Below, in pieces: positions 17,016 through 25,301 of a DNA stretch of 64,000 nt (position 1 is the stretch's first letter; every line of letters starts with the position of its first letter). The DNA lies in contig NZ_JAJNCY010000005.1 in NCBI RefSeq assembly GCF_021026335.1, forward strand, positions 186,001 to 250,000, written 5' to 3'. The translations under genes were made by a program, and so were the position numbers. The DNA comes from Rhizobium sp. C1. Lineage in GTDB: Bacteria > Pseudomonadota > Alphaproteobacteria > Rhizobiales > Rhizobiaceae. The notes beneath the pieces are model-generated. The model saw only the letters and a program-made list of their open reading frames with translations, was not told the origin of the DNA and searched no databases.

Positions 17016-18025
17016 CAATCGCCCTCGTCTTCATAGCCGACGAGATGCAACGGCTTGGCGGCCACACCCTGCAGCGTACACCAGCGCACCAGCGCCTCCT
17101 CGCGCCCATGCGTCACCCAGACTTCGCGCGGGGCGATCTCGCGGATCGTCGCCGTCAACTCGTCCCAGTCGCAATGGTCGGAGATGATCAGCGGAAGCTC
17201 GACGCCGCGCTGGCGCACCCGTTGGCGGACCATCATCCAGCCGGAGGCAAAGCCGATCAGCGGCTCGGCAAAGCGCCGCGCCCAGCGATCGGAAAAAGAA
17301 GATGGCGGGCCGATGACCACCGCGCCGCGATAATCGGCGCGCTCGGATTTCTCCACCGTGGCCGGACGCAGATCGCCGAGATCGATGCCCTCGCTCTGAT
17401 AATAGCGGCAGAGCTTGTCCAGCGAGCCGTGAATATAGATCGGCGCGTCATAGCCCTGCCGGCGCAACAACGCGATGACCCGCTGCGCCTTGCCGAGCGC
17501 ATAGGCGCCGATCATGTGCGTGCGCTCGGGGAAGAGCTTCAGCGAGGCGATCAGCTTGCTCATTTCCTTGTCCGGATCGGGATGGCGAAAGACGGGCAAG
17601 CCAAAGGTGGCCTCGGTGATGAAGACATCGCAGGGGACAGGCTCAAAGGCCTCCGCCGTCGGGTCGGGCGAGCGCTTGTAATCGCCGGAGACGACAATGC
17701 GCGTGCCATTCATCTCGACGGCAATCTGCGCAGAGCCCAGCACATGGCCGGCGGGATGAAAGTGGACCGTCACGCCATTGACGTTGATCGTCTCGCCGAA
17801 GGCCGCCGCCTGTTCGGTCCCACAGAAATCCGCGCCATAGCGCAGCCCCATGATGTCGAGCGTCCGCCGGGTGGCCAGAACCGCGCCATGGCCGGGACGC
17901 GCGTGGTCGGAATGGCCGTGGGTGATCAGCGCCCGCTCGACCGGCCGCACCGGATCGATGTAAAAGCCGCCGGGGCGGCAGTATAGCCCTTCCGGTCGCG
18001 GGCTCAGAAGCTGCTCGGCATCCAT
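17015..18025 (-). CDS. Ligase-associated DNA exonuclease, metallo-beta-lactamase fold
   Basis: This 336-aa protein has the metallo-beta-lactamase motif THGHSDHARPGH near residue 35, FHPAGHVLGSAQI near 108, VSGDYKRS near 135 and a later ISDHCDWDEL region. The order fits the beta-CASP-like nuclease group (SNM1/CPSF relatives) found beside ATP-dependent ligases. It is predicted to trim DNA ends or interstrand-crosslink intermediates before ligation, by analogy. It is the first gene of a two-gene unit on the minus strand; the ligase begins on its stop codon. Confidence 0.87.
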   Translation of the reverse strand: MDAEQLLSPRPEGLYCRPGGFYIDPVRPVERALITHGHSDHARPGHGAVLATRRTLDIMGLRYGADFCGTEQAAAFGETINVNGVTVHFHPAGHVLGSAQIAVEMNGTRIVVSGDYKRSPDPTAEAFEPVPCDVFITEATFGLPVFRHPDPDKEMSKLIASLKLFPERTHMIGAYALGKAQRVIALLRRQGYDAPIYIHGSLDKLCRYYQSEGIDLGDLRPATVEKSERADYRGAVVIGPPSSFSDRWARRFAEPLIGFASGWMMVRQRVRQRGVELPLIISDHCDWDELTATIREIAPREVWVTHGREEALVRWCTLQGVAAKPLHLVGYEDEGD

Positions 18026-18356
18026 GGGCGTAGCGGGACCTCATCAGGGGGTCGGTGATTGATCAGTAACGCCCATATGATGCGTCAGTTCCGGGGAATT
18101 CAAGGTGGGCGAGAGGGATACGGCAATGATGGCTTTGCGGTTTGCGCCACCGGGAGCGCCATAGCTGGCAGGAAAATCCGGGAGTGGCGTGAACACAGCT
18201 TCAGTTGGGTGATGTTTCGAGATACTCTCGTGAGAGTTGGGCGTTGTTTGCGCTAAGTCCTTTAGTTAGAAACACAATCCGCACCATGCTCGTGTCAATC
18301 CAGACTGATGATTGTTCCACTATCAAAGTTGCAAAAGTAGAAATGGGTTACTTTTC
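18026..18356. other. Intergenic region between exonuclease and secreted protein genes
   Basis: These ~330 bp contain no convincing open frame, repeat or RNA signal. They must carry the divergent promoters of the exonuclease-ligase unit and of the gene at 18357. The second half becomes A+T-richer toward the unknown gene. Confidence 0.5.
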
Positions 18357-18866
18357 GTGAGAGCTTTAGCTTTATGTCTGGCCTGCATCTATCTTTCCTT
18401 GGGCTGTAGCAATGCGCGGGCTGACGATTGGCCGTCCGATCGTCAAAAAATAGAAAAATTCCTGGCTGGACGCGATTGCGCCAGCGCCTGGAAGAAGCTC
18501 TGGCCGTCGGCCAGGAGCGGCAACAAAGATGCATTGAACATGATTGTCGACGCCATCTTCGCGCATGGAATGACGGTGCCGGGCACATCCGATGCGATTT
18601 CCAGAATTAGATACATCAATCTTTTCAGCATCTACGGCCTGCAGAAGAAGGACTCATTTACCTATAAATGGGTCTCCAACATGTACGAAATGAAGTATTT
18701 TACAGACCCCTTCCGTAAATGCGTCATGGATGCCAAGGATCTGTCCAAATGCGCCCAGATTGCCGTAGATGATAGACTTCTGCCTGAGTTCAAGCAGTTC
18801 GTCAGAGAGGTCGATCTTTTGTCCAAAGGCAAGAATTCCCAATGCGCGCTTCAGGAGCTCCGCTGA
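18357..18866 (+). CDS. Putative secreted protein of unknown function
   Basis: The protein is ~169 aa. From the GTG at 18357 the sequence begins with a signal peptide, RALALCLACIYLSLGCSNARA, before DDWPSDRQKIEKFL. An in-frame TTG at 18312 would add 15 residues. The LSLGC segment hints at a lipobox, but Ser at -3 is poor, so cleavage after ARA is as likely. The mature part has four spaced cysteines (DCASAW, FRKCVMDAKDLSKCAQ, SQCALQ) and short helices of the kind seen in Sel1-like or HEAT-like proteins, but no repeat is clear. It is A+T-richer than its neighbours. Function is unknown. Confidence 0.55.
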   Translation: MRALALCLACIYLSLGCSNARADDWPSDRQKIEKFLAGRDCASAWKKLWPSARSGNKDALNMIVDAIFAHGMTVPGTSDAISRIRYINLFSIYGLQKKDSFTYKWVSNMYEMKYFTDPFRKCVMDAKDLSKCAQIAVDDRLLPEFKQFVREVDLLSKGKNSQCALQELR

Positions 18867-18933
18867 CGTGATCTAAGTGGCGAATCTCGGCAACCGCGCG
18901 GGTTTGATCCAGACCGACCGTCTCCCCGCTGTT

Positions 18934-19647
18934 TCAATGCAGCCCGAGATAGCTCCGCTCGATCTGCGGATCGTTGGCAAGATCCGCCGCCTTCCCGCTC
19001 ATGGTGATTTCGCCCAGCTCCATCACATAGGCCCGGTCGGCGGCGTTGAGCGCGGCGCGCGCGTTCTGCTCGACCAGCAGGATCGCCACGCCATCCTTGC
19101 GCAGGTCTTCGATGATGGTGAAGATGTCGGCGACGATGCGCGGGGCCAAGCCCAGGCTCGGTTCGTCCAGCATCAGCACCTTAGGACCAGCCATCAGCGC
19201 GCGGCCCATGGCGAGCATCTGGCGCTCGCCACCGGACATGGTGCCGGCCTCCTGGCGGCGGCGTTCCTTGAGGCGCGGGAAGCGGTCAAACACGCCAGCC
19301 ATGCGCGCCTGCGCCTCCCGCTCGGAGAAGCGCACGGCACCGAGGCGCAGATTGTCCTCGACGCTCATGGAGGAGAAAAGCTCGCGCCGCTCGGACACGA
19401 GCGACAGGCCGGCGGCCACACGGTCCTCGACCTCCAGCCTGTAGAACGGAGCGTCGTCGAATGTCTGTTCGCCGACCGCGGGCAGGATGCCCATCGCGGC
19501 GTTGAGCAAGGTCGATTTGCCGGCGCCATTCGCGCCGATGACGGTGACGATCTCGCCGGCGAAGACCTCCAGCGAGACGCCGCGCACGGCCTCGACCTTG
19601 CCATAGGAAACTGAGAGGTTGGAGAGAGAAAGCAGAGGCTTGCTCAT
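18934..19647 (-). CDS. livF: LivF-like ABC transporter ATP-binding protein
   Basis: This 237-aa ATPase has Walker A GANGAGKSTLL near residue 36, signature MSGGERQMLAMGRAL near 134 and Walker B VLMLDEPSLGLAP. The LivF-type C-terminal region ends RSYLGLH, the usual end of LivF proteins. It drives uptake with the fused LivM-LivG protein and LivH. It overlaps the upstream fusion gene by 4 bp and is the last gene of the set. Confidence 0.88.
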   Translation of the reverse strand: MSKPLLSLSNLSVSYGKVEAVRGVSLEVFAGEIVTVIGANGAGKSTLLNAAMGILPAVGEQTFDDAPFYRLEVEDRVAAGLSLVSERRELFSSMSVEDNLRLGAVRFSEREAQARMAGVFDRFPRLKERRRQEAGTMSGGERQMLAMGRALMAGPKVLMLDEPSLGLAPRIVADIFTIIEDLRKDGVAILLVEQNARAALNAADRAYVMELGEITMSGKAADLANDPQIERSYLGLH

Positions 19648-21458
19648 GCTTCGGCACCTCCGGCAACGGTGGATGACGTCTGCTTGGGCTCGGCGGCACC
19701 ACCGAGATAGGCTTCGAGAACGGCGGGGTGCGAGCGGATGACATCCGGCGGCCCTTCGGCGATCTTGGTGCCGAAATCGAGCACAACGATATGATCGGTC
19801 AGTCCCATGACGAAGCCCATGTCGTGTTCGACGAGAAGCAGGCTCATGCCTTCCGAGCGTAGCTGGCTAAGAAGCTCCGAAAGCTGGCCCTTTTCGAAAT
19901 GGCGAAGACCAGCTGCGGGTTCGTCGAGCAAAAGCAGCGACGGATTCATCGTCAGCGCACGGGCGATCTCGACGATGCGCTGCTGGCCAAGTGCCAGGCT
20001 ACCGGCCGGCTTGTGCATGTGTTCGGCAAGGCCGACGCGCGTAATCTGCCGCGCGGCCTCGGCGAACAGGGCCGCCTCCTCGGCACGATCGGTGCGGATG
20101 AGCGCCGAGAGCAGGTCCTTGCGGCCGCGCAGGTGTCCACCGAGTGCCACATTCTCCAGAACCGACATGTCCGGCAGGAGCTTCACATGCTGGAAGGTGC
20201 GGGCGATGCCCAGTCCCGCGATCCGCTGCTGGCCAATGCCGGAGATCGCTTGGCCGGCGAAGCTGACCGCACCGGAACTCAAGGACAGGACGCCCGTGAT
20301 CAGATTGAAGGTCGTGCTCTTTCCGGCGCCGTTCGGGCCGATGAGGGCAACGATCTCGCCGGATTTGACGCCGAAGTTGACAGCGTTGACTGCTGTCAAC
20401 CCGCCGAACTTCTTGGTGGCGTCCTGCACCTTCAGAATCTCGCTGCCGCGTGGCACCGGCATGTCGCGGCCGGTCAGCGGTTGCGCATCAGTCGGGATGC
20501 TGCGCGGCTTTGCCTCGGGCAGGATGCGCTGCACCAGCGGCCAGAGGCCGTCGGGTGCCACCTGCAGCAGCACGATCAGCAGGACGCCGAAGACGATCGG
20601 TTCATAGAGCGCGCTGTCGGTGATCAGCGTCGGCATGACGCGCTGGATGACGTCGCGCAGTTCGGTGATGATGAAGGCCCCGGCAATCGCGCCCCAGACC
20701 TGCCCTGCTCCACCAACAACCGCCATGAACAGATAACTGATACCGGCATTCAGGTTGAACGGGCTCGGCGTCACCGCGCTCTGGAAGAAGGCGTAGAGCC
20801 AGCCGGACAGGCCCGCCAGCACGGCGGCATAGACGAAGACGATGAGCTTGGCCTGGCTCGCCGAAATGCCGAAGGCGCCCGCCATGGTCGAACCGCGGCG
20901 CAGCGACCGGATCGCACGACCGACGCGGCTGTCGAGCAGGTTCAGCGTGGCAATGCCACAAATAAGCAGCGCGCCCCAGATCACGGCATGCAGCCGCGCC
21001 GGTTCGTGGAAGCTGACGGAGCCGACGGTGAGCGGCGGGATGGAGCTGATACCGTCGTGGCGGCCCAAGAGTTCCAGCTGGCCGAAGAGATAGTAGAGCG
21101 CCAAGCCCCAGGCGATGGTGCCGAGCGGCAGATAATGACCGGCCAGACGCACGGTGACGAAGCCGAGAAGCAGAGCGGCGAGTGCGGAAACGGCGAGCGC
21201 CACGGGAAGCGTCGCAATCGGGCTCCAGCCATATTGCGTGGTGAGCACGGCGGCCGAATAGGCGCCGAAACCGGCAAGCGCCGCCTGCCCGAAGGAGGTC
21301 AGCCCGCCGACGCCGGTCAACACGACGAGGCCGATGGCGACGATGGCCGCCAGCCCGATATTGTCGAGCAGGATGATCCAGAAGGGCGGGAAGCCGGGAA
21401 CGAACGGGGCCAGGATGATGATGGCGGCGAAGAGGCAGAGGGCGATACGGTTGGTCAT
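19644..21458 (-). CDS. Fused LivM permease-LivG ATPase of a branched-chain-amino-acid-type transporter
   Basis: This 604-aa protein joins two subunits that are usually separate. Residues ~1-305 are a LivM-type permease with about eight to ten membrane helices and the GLTSFGQAALAGFGAYS motif. Residues ~340-595 are a LivG-type ATPase with Walker A GPNGAGKSTTFNLITG, the QQRIVEIARAL signature region, Walker B LLLDEPAAGL and the switch His in LLVEHDMGFV. The linker near 305-340 is Pro-rich (PEAKPRSIPTDAQPLTG). The frame is continuous. Such fusions are known in Alphaproteobacteria. The gene lies 3 bp after livH and overlaps livF. Confidence 0.88.
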   Translation of the reverse strand: MTNRIALCLFAAIIILAPFVPGFPPFWIILLDNIGLAAIVAIGLVVLTGVGGLTSFGQAALAGFGAYSAAVLTTQYGWSPIATLPVALAVSALAALLLGFVTVRLAGHYLPLGTIAWGLALYYLFGQLELLGRHDGISSIPPLTVGSVSFHEPARLHAVIWGALLICGIATLNLLDSRVGRAIRSLRRGSTMAGAFGISASQAKLIVFVYAAVLAGLSGWLYAFFQSAVTPSPFNLNAGISYLFMAVVGGAGQVWGAIAGAFIITELRDVIQRVMPTLITDSALYEPIVFGVLLIVLLQVAPDGLWPLVQRILPEAKPRSIPTDAQPLTGRDMPVPRGSEILKVQDATKKFGGLTAVNAVNFGVKSGEIVALIGPNGAGKSTTFNLITGVLSLSSGAVSFAGQAISGIGQQRIAGLGIARTFQHVKLLPDMSVLENVALGGHLRGRKDLLSALIRTDRAEEAALFAEAARQITRVGLAEHMHKPAGSLALGQQRIVEIARALTMNPSLLLLDEPAAGLRHFEKGQLSELLSQLRSEGMSLLLVEHDMGFVMGLTDHIVVLDFGTKIAEGPPDVIRSHPAVLEAYLGGAAEPKQTSSTVAGGAEA

Positions 21459-21461
21459 GGC

Positions 21462-22493
21462 TCAGTCCTCCTCGTCCGTATGTTTGCTGGCAAAGGATCG
21501 GACCAGAAGGACCGGGATCAGCAGCGTGAAGACGATGACTTCCTTGAAGTCGCTGGCAAAGAAGGATGAGAAGCTTTCGATCAGGCCGACGGCAAGGGCC
21601 GCAGCAGCCGTCAGCGGATAGCTGGCGAGCCCGCCGATGATGGCGGCGACGAAGCCCTTGAGGCCGATGACGAAGCCGGTGTCGTAATAGATTGTGGTCA
21701 TGGGTGCCAGCAGCACGCCGGAGACCGCGCCGATGCCGGCGGCGAGCGCCAGTGCGATCTTGCCCGTGCCCTTCGTGCGGATGCCAACGAGGCGAGCGCC
21801 GAGACGGTTGACGGCCGTTGCGCGCAGCGCCTTGCCCTGCACGGTGCGCTCGAAGAACCAGTAGAGGCCGGCGATGAGCAACACGGTTGCTGCATAAACC
21901 GCGATGTTCTGGCCGCTGACCGGCAGCGGGCCGAGATCGACGGAGAAGTCCGTCAGCGCATCGGCCTTCTGGCCTTCCGCGCCGAAGAAGACGAGGCCGA
22001 GGCCCATGAGAGCCAGATGGGTGCCAACGGCGGCGATCAGCAGGACGAGCACGCTGCGGTCGGCGAGCGGCTGGAAGGCAATGCGGTAGAGATGCGGCCC
22101 GAGTGCGGACACGATGGCCACGGTCAGAACCAGGCTGGCGATGGTGGATACGCCGGCCAGCTCACGGGCCGCGAGGAGAAGCGCCAGCGGCACTACGATC
22201 TTCTCGACGCCCTGGCGGAGAAGGAACGTGCCGGTGATGCGGCTGCGCTCGGCATAGAGATCGAAGAGAAGCGCCACGAAGGCGAAGATCGGCAGCAGAT
22301 AGGCGGTGCCCGGCACGTGGCCGCCCTGCAGCATGGCATAGGTCAGCGCGCCATAGGCGACGAATTCGCCCTGCGGGATGAAGATGATGCGTGTCACCGC
22401 AAAGACCAGCACCAGCGCGAAGCCGAGTAGCGCGTAGATCGCACCGTTGGTGATGCCGTCCTGCACCAGAAAGAGCAGAATCGTGAGATCCAA
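21462..22493 (-). CDS. livH: LivH-like branched-chain amino acid ABC permease
   Basis: This 343-aa polytopic permease opens DGITNGAIYALLGFALVLVF, the standard LivH N-terminus, and contains the transporter loop with AVNRLGARLVGIRTKGTGKIAL. The C-terminal TTIYYDTGFVIGLKGFVAAIIGGL segment is also typical. It pairs with the LivM half of the fusion protein. It is second in the transcription order binding protein, LivH, LivM-LivG, LivF. The family moves branched-chain amino acids, but also urea, amides and aromatic acids, so the substrate is not proven. Confidence 0.87.
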   Translation of the reverse strand: MDLTILLFLVQDGITNGAIYALLGFALVLVFAVTRIIFIPQGEFVAYGALTYAMLQGGHVPGTAYLLPIFAFVALLFDLYAERSRITGTFLLRQGVEKIVVPLALLLAARELAGVSTIASLVLTVAIVSALGPHLYRIAFQPLADRSVLVLLIAAVGTHLALMGLGLVFFGAEGQKADALTDFSVDLGPLPVSGQNIAVYAATVLLIAGLYWFFERTVQGKALRATAVNRLGARLVGIRTKGTGKIALALAAGIGAVSGVLLAPMTTIYYDTGFVIGLKGFVAAIIGGLASYPLTAAAALAVGLIESFSSFFASDFKEVIVFTLLIPVLLVRSFASKHTDEED

Positions 22494-22568
22494 GTTTTGT
22501 CTCCTCCGGGCACAGGTTTAGAGATGCCGCGAGCTGCAGCCTTGCACGATTGAAGCTATTCGGAAAGA

Positions 22569-22589
22569 GACCCGGCGCAGGGCCGGGTC
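22569..22589 (-). terminator. Hairpin after the binding-protein gene (attenuator)
   Basis: GACCCGGC and GCCGGGTC form an 8-bp perfect stem with a short loop, followed on the minus strand by TCTTTCC. It lies between the binding-protein gene and livH. Such partial terminators or stabilisers are common where the binding protein must be made in excess of the membrane parts. Confidence 0.6.
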
Positions 22590-22614
22590 CGATTTTCAGA
22601 AGACGTTTTCGGGC

Positions 22615-23763
22615 TTACTTGATCAGCTCGAACTTGCCGTCCTTGACGGTGAGCATGATGCGGGCGCGCTCGTCGACGCCATAGCGATCCGTGGCGGTAA
22701 AGTTATAAACGCCCTGCGAGGCGCCGATATCCTTTTCGGTGATCAGCGCATCGGCGATGGCTTCGCGGAATTCCGGCGTGCCGGGCTTGGCCTTCTTCAA
22801 GGCGACCGGAACAACGCGCTTCAGCACTTCGAACGCATCCCACGGATGACCGGCGAACTGGTTGCGCGGACCGAATTTCGGCTCATAGGCGGCGACCAGA
22901 GCGAGACCAGGCGCCTTGGTGAGCGCGCTGTCCGGTTGACCCTCGGGCAGCATGTCCGGACCCGAAGCCATGATCACGCCTTCGGCAGCCTTGCCGGCAA
23001 TGCGGATGAAGTCCTGCGAGACGGCGCCATGGGTCTGGTAGATCAGGCCCTTGTAGCCGCGTTCGCGCAGCGTCGACTGCGGCAGGGCCGCACCCGTGCC
23101 GGAAGCGGCAACGAGAACGGCATCCGGCTTGGCGGCCACCAGCTTCAGCACCTGACCGGTGACGGAGGTGTCGGCGCGGGCATAGCGCTCATCGGCAACG
23201 AGCTTCAGCCCATACTTGTCTGCGGCGGCCTTGAACTGACCGAGCCAGAGATCGCCCCAGCTGTCGGAAAAGCCGATCATGCCAACCGTCTTCACACCGC
23301 TCTTCTTCATGTGGTCGAAGATGCCGGCGGCCATGAGCGGCACCGGCTGCGGCATGATCACCGTATAGCGCTCCTTGCCCGGCGTGACCGGCATCGGGCC
23401 GAGACCGAAATGCGGGACCTTGGCGTCGAAGGCGACAGCCGAAACGGCAATCGTCGGCGGTGTGGTCGAAGAACCGAGGATCACGTCGACCTTGTCGTCG
23501 TTGATCAAACGCTTGGCGTTCGTAGTCGCCTGTGTCGGATCACCGGCATCGTCGAGAACGATCAGCTTCACCTTGAGGCCGCCGATTTCGGTCGGAACGA
23601 GCGTCAGCGCATTCTTTTCCGGAATGCCGAGCGCTGCGGCCGGACCAGTGGTCGAGAGCGTCGCTCCGACGGTCAGAACCCCATCTTCGGCTTTTACGAC
23701 CGCGGCGGACAGGCCAAGCGCTGCAACGCAGGCTGCGGCCGCAATTGAGAATTTGAATTTCAT
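22615..23763 (-). CDS. Periplasmic solute-binding protein, LivK/amino-acid type
   Basis: This 382-aa type I periplasmic binding protein begins with a signal peptide, KFKFSIAAAACVAALGLSAA, ending around VKAEDG. The start at 23763 follows GGGAGGAG, a strong RBS, and removes an 18-residue extension of the open frame. The mature part opens GVLTVGATLSTTGPAAALGI and contains VDVILGSSTTPPTIAVSAVA, typical of LivK/AmiC-like proteins. It is the first gene of the transport operon. A hairpin at 22569-22589 separates it from livH. No catabolic gene nearby gives away the substrate. Confidence 0.86.
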   Translation of the reverse strand: MKFKFSIAAAACVAALGLSAAVVKAEDGVLTVGATLSTTGPAAALGIPEKNALTLVPTEIGGLKVKLIVLDDAGDPTQATTNAKRLINDDKVDVILGSSTTPPTIAVSAVAFDAKVPHFGLGPMPVTPGKERYTVIMPQPVPLMAAGIFDHMKKSGVKTVGMIGFSDSWGDLWLGQFKAAADKYGLKLVADERYARADTSVTGQVLKLVAAKPDAVLVAASGTGAALPQSTLRERGYKGLIYQTHGAVSQDFIRIAGKAAEGVIMASGPDMLPEGQPDSALTKAPGLALVAAYEPKFGPRNQFAGHPWDAFEVLKRVVPVALKKAKPGTPEFREAIADALITEKDIGASQGVYNFTATDRYGVDERARIMLTVKDGKFELIK

Positions 23764-24080
23764 GGAACTCCTCCCGTGACTTCCAATTGAAATACCGAGC
23801 TTTAAAATTGTCTTCAAAGACGATCGGCAGACGGCATGCGCTTATTCCCTCCGAACAAGGGCCCTCCTCCGCGAAAACCGCTTGATGATTATGCTATATA
23901 ACTTTTTAAGTACCTGCAAGCTGTCCCCTGTCGATTAGAGGCGTGAAAAATCGCGCATACATCAGAGTGAAAATTCGCAGCCTCTCGACTTCTACGGTCA
24001 TTCCGTGCTAACGTTAATTATTCGTTATCAATAAAAATAAAAAACCGGGATTACATGAATTATGTTGCGGGAGCTCATTC
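23764..24080. other. A+T-rich intergenic region upstream of the liv-type operon
   Basis: These ~317 bp lie between the divergent binding-protein and small membrane-protein genes. They are A+T-rich, particularly at 24010-24070, and must carry both promoters. No palindrome, repeat or structured RNA stands out. GGGAG at about 24068 is a ribosome site for the small gene. Confidence 0.5.
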
Positions 24081-24293
24081 ATGAAACGGCTGGAACTTTA
24101 TTTCATTAGGGCGGTATTGATAACTCTGTTGATGGTCATTGCTTTTTCGCCGATTGCGGCCATCGGATACTTCTTTGAGGGCGTCGCCAGCCTGACACTG
24201 CAGGCGACTCATCTTCTCGCGCTGGGCTATCTTCTGCTGATAGCCTTCTGCGCCTTTCTTCTCAGCCCTGTTTTCGGCGAAAACAAAAGCTGA
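24081..24293 (+). CDS. Small two-helix membrane protein
   Basis: This 70-aa protein is predicted to span the membrane twice: residues ~9-31 (IRAVLITLLMVIAFSPIAAI) and ~43-63 (THLLALGYLLLIAFCAFLLS), with a basic N-terminus (MKRLELYF) and a charged tail. A GGGAG ribosome site precedes the ATG. It ends 3 bp before the 3' end of the convergent iolB gene. No family is recognised. Confidence 0.55.
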   Translation: MKRLELYFIRAVLITLLMVIAFSPIAAIGYFFEGVASLTLQATHLLALGYLLLIAFCAFLLSPVFGENKS

Positions 24294-24296
24294 GAC

Positions 24297-25094
24297 TTAA
24301 AGTGTCAGAAGCCATTCGTGCTCTTGCTGGTTATGGAATTTCCAGACCCGCTTCGGGCCAGCCATGACATTGAGGTAGTAAAGATCGTAGCCGTGGATGG
24401 TCGCGCAAGGGTGATACCCCTTGGGCACTAGAGCAACATCGCCGTCTTCCACCGCCATCGCCTCGTCGAGCGAGCGATCGTCCGTGTAGACGCGCTGGAA
24501 GGCGAAGCCCTGCGGCGGGTTGAGGCGGTGGTAATAGGTCTCTTCCAGGAAGCTCTCGTTCGGCAGATTATCCTGATCGTGCTTGTGCGAGGGATAGGAC
24601 GAAGTGTTGCCGTTCGGGGTGATGACTTCCACGACGAGCAGCGAATGCGCCGAATTGTCGTCTTCCGGCATGATATTATGCACGAGGCGAACGTTGGAGC
24701 CCTTGCCGCGGGTGATCTGCGGATGCGCGCCCGGCGCAATGCGTTTGGCGGTGTAACTTCCGCCACCGGGAGCCGAGCAGACGGCAAGCTCCAGATCGGT
24801 CTCGGCCGTCACAGACCAGCTGGAACCCATCGGTACGTAAAGCGCATCCGGCGCACCTTCGAACGGGCTCTTGCGGCCGCCGAGTGTGCCGAAACTCTCC
24901 TCGCCAGCCTTCGCCGTGGCAGAGCCGGAAATCCAGACGAGGCAGTTTTCACGGTCGCCGGTTTCCGCGGACACCGTTTCACCGGCCTTCAACTTGTGCA
25001 GCTCGAAACCGACATAGGTCCAGCCCGCACTTTCCGGCGTGACCTTCGTCACCAGACCATGATCGCCTTTCGGCTTGACGAGAAGTTTGGACAT
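24297..25094 (-). CDS. iolB: 5-deoxy-glucuronate isomerase (IolB)
   Basis: This 265-aa cupin converts 5-deoxy-glucuronate to 2-deoxy-5-keto-gluconate in myo-inositol degradation. Two cupin halves are visible. The second has the motif YPSHKHDQDN with metal-binding His residues, then ETYYHRLNPPQGFAFQRVYT and PKGYHPC. The start at 25094 follows AAGGAG and removes a 30-residue extension that would run into a repeat. It is last in the iolC-iolD-iolE-iolB order on the minus strand; the gap to iolE carries a repeat. Confidence 0.92.
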   Translation of the reverse strand: MSKLLVKPKGDHGLVTKVTPESAGWTYVGFELHKLKAGETVSAETGDRENCLVWISGSATAKAGEESFGTLGGRKSPFEGAPDALYVPMGSSWSVTAETDLELAVCSAPGGGSYTAKRIAPGAHPQITRGKGSNVRLVHNIMPEDDNSAHSLLVVEVITPNGNTSSYPSHKHDQDNLPNESFLEETYYHRLNPPQGFAFQRVYTDDRSLDEAMAVEDGDVALVPKGYHPCATIHGYDLYYLNVMAGPKRVWKFHNQQEHEWLLTL

Positions 25095-25109
25095 GGCTTG
25101 CTCCTTTGT

Positions 25110-25290
25110 CCTCAAAAAATGCCCCTCCCCAACCCTCCCCACAAGGGGGAGGAAGTTAACCTGCCGCACCGTGCGCAGCCACAATGGGCGACAGCGGTGC
25201 AGCGAGTCATCTCCCCCCTTGTGGGGGAGATGGCGGCAGCCAGAGGGGGCCTTGCCGCGGGCGTCTGCTATGCCCCTTCTCCCCGACGGG
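25110..25290. repeat. Intergenic palindromic repeats between iolE and iolB
   Basis: The 200-bp iolE-iolB gap holds palindromic blocks built on CCTCCCCACAAGGGGGAGG and CTCCCCCCTTGTGGGGGAG, then a CCCCTTCTCCCCGACGGGAG block of the same style as the element at 1115. Such mosaics are common in rhizobial operons. They may act as RNA stabilisers or attenuators for iolB. Confidence 0.6.
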
Positions 25291-25301
25291 AGACGGGTGC
25301 G

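Noticed and set aside
18357-18440. Lipoprotein assignment from the LSLGC segment
   Set aside because: The -3 position is Ser instead of Leu/Val/Ile, and a normal signal peptidase site (ARA) follows.
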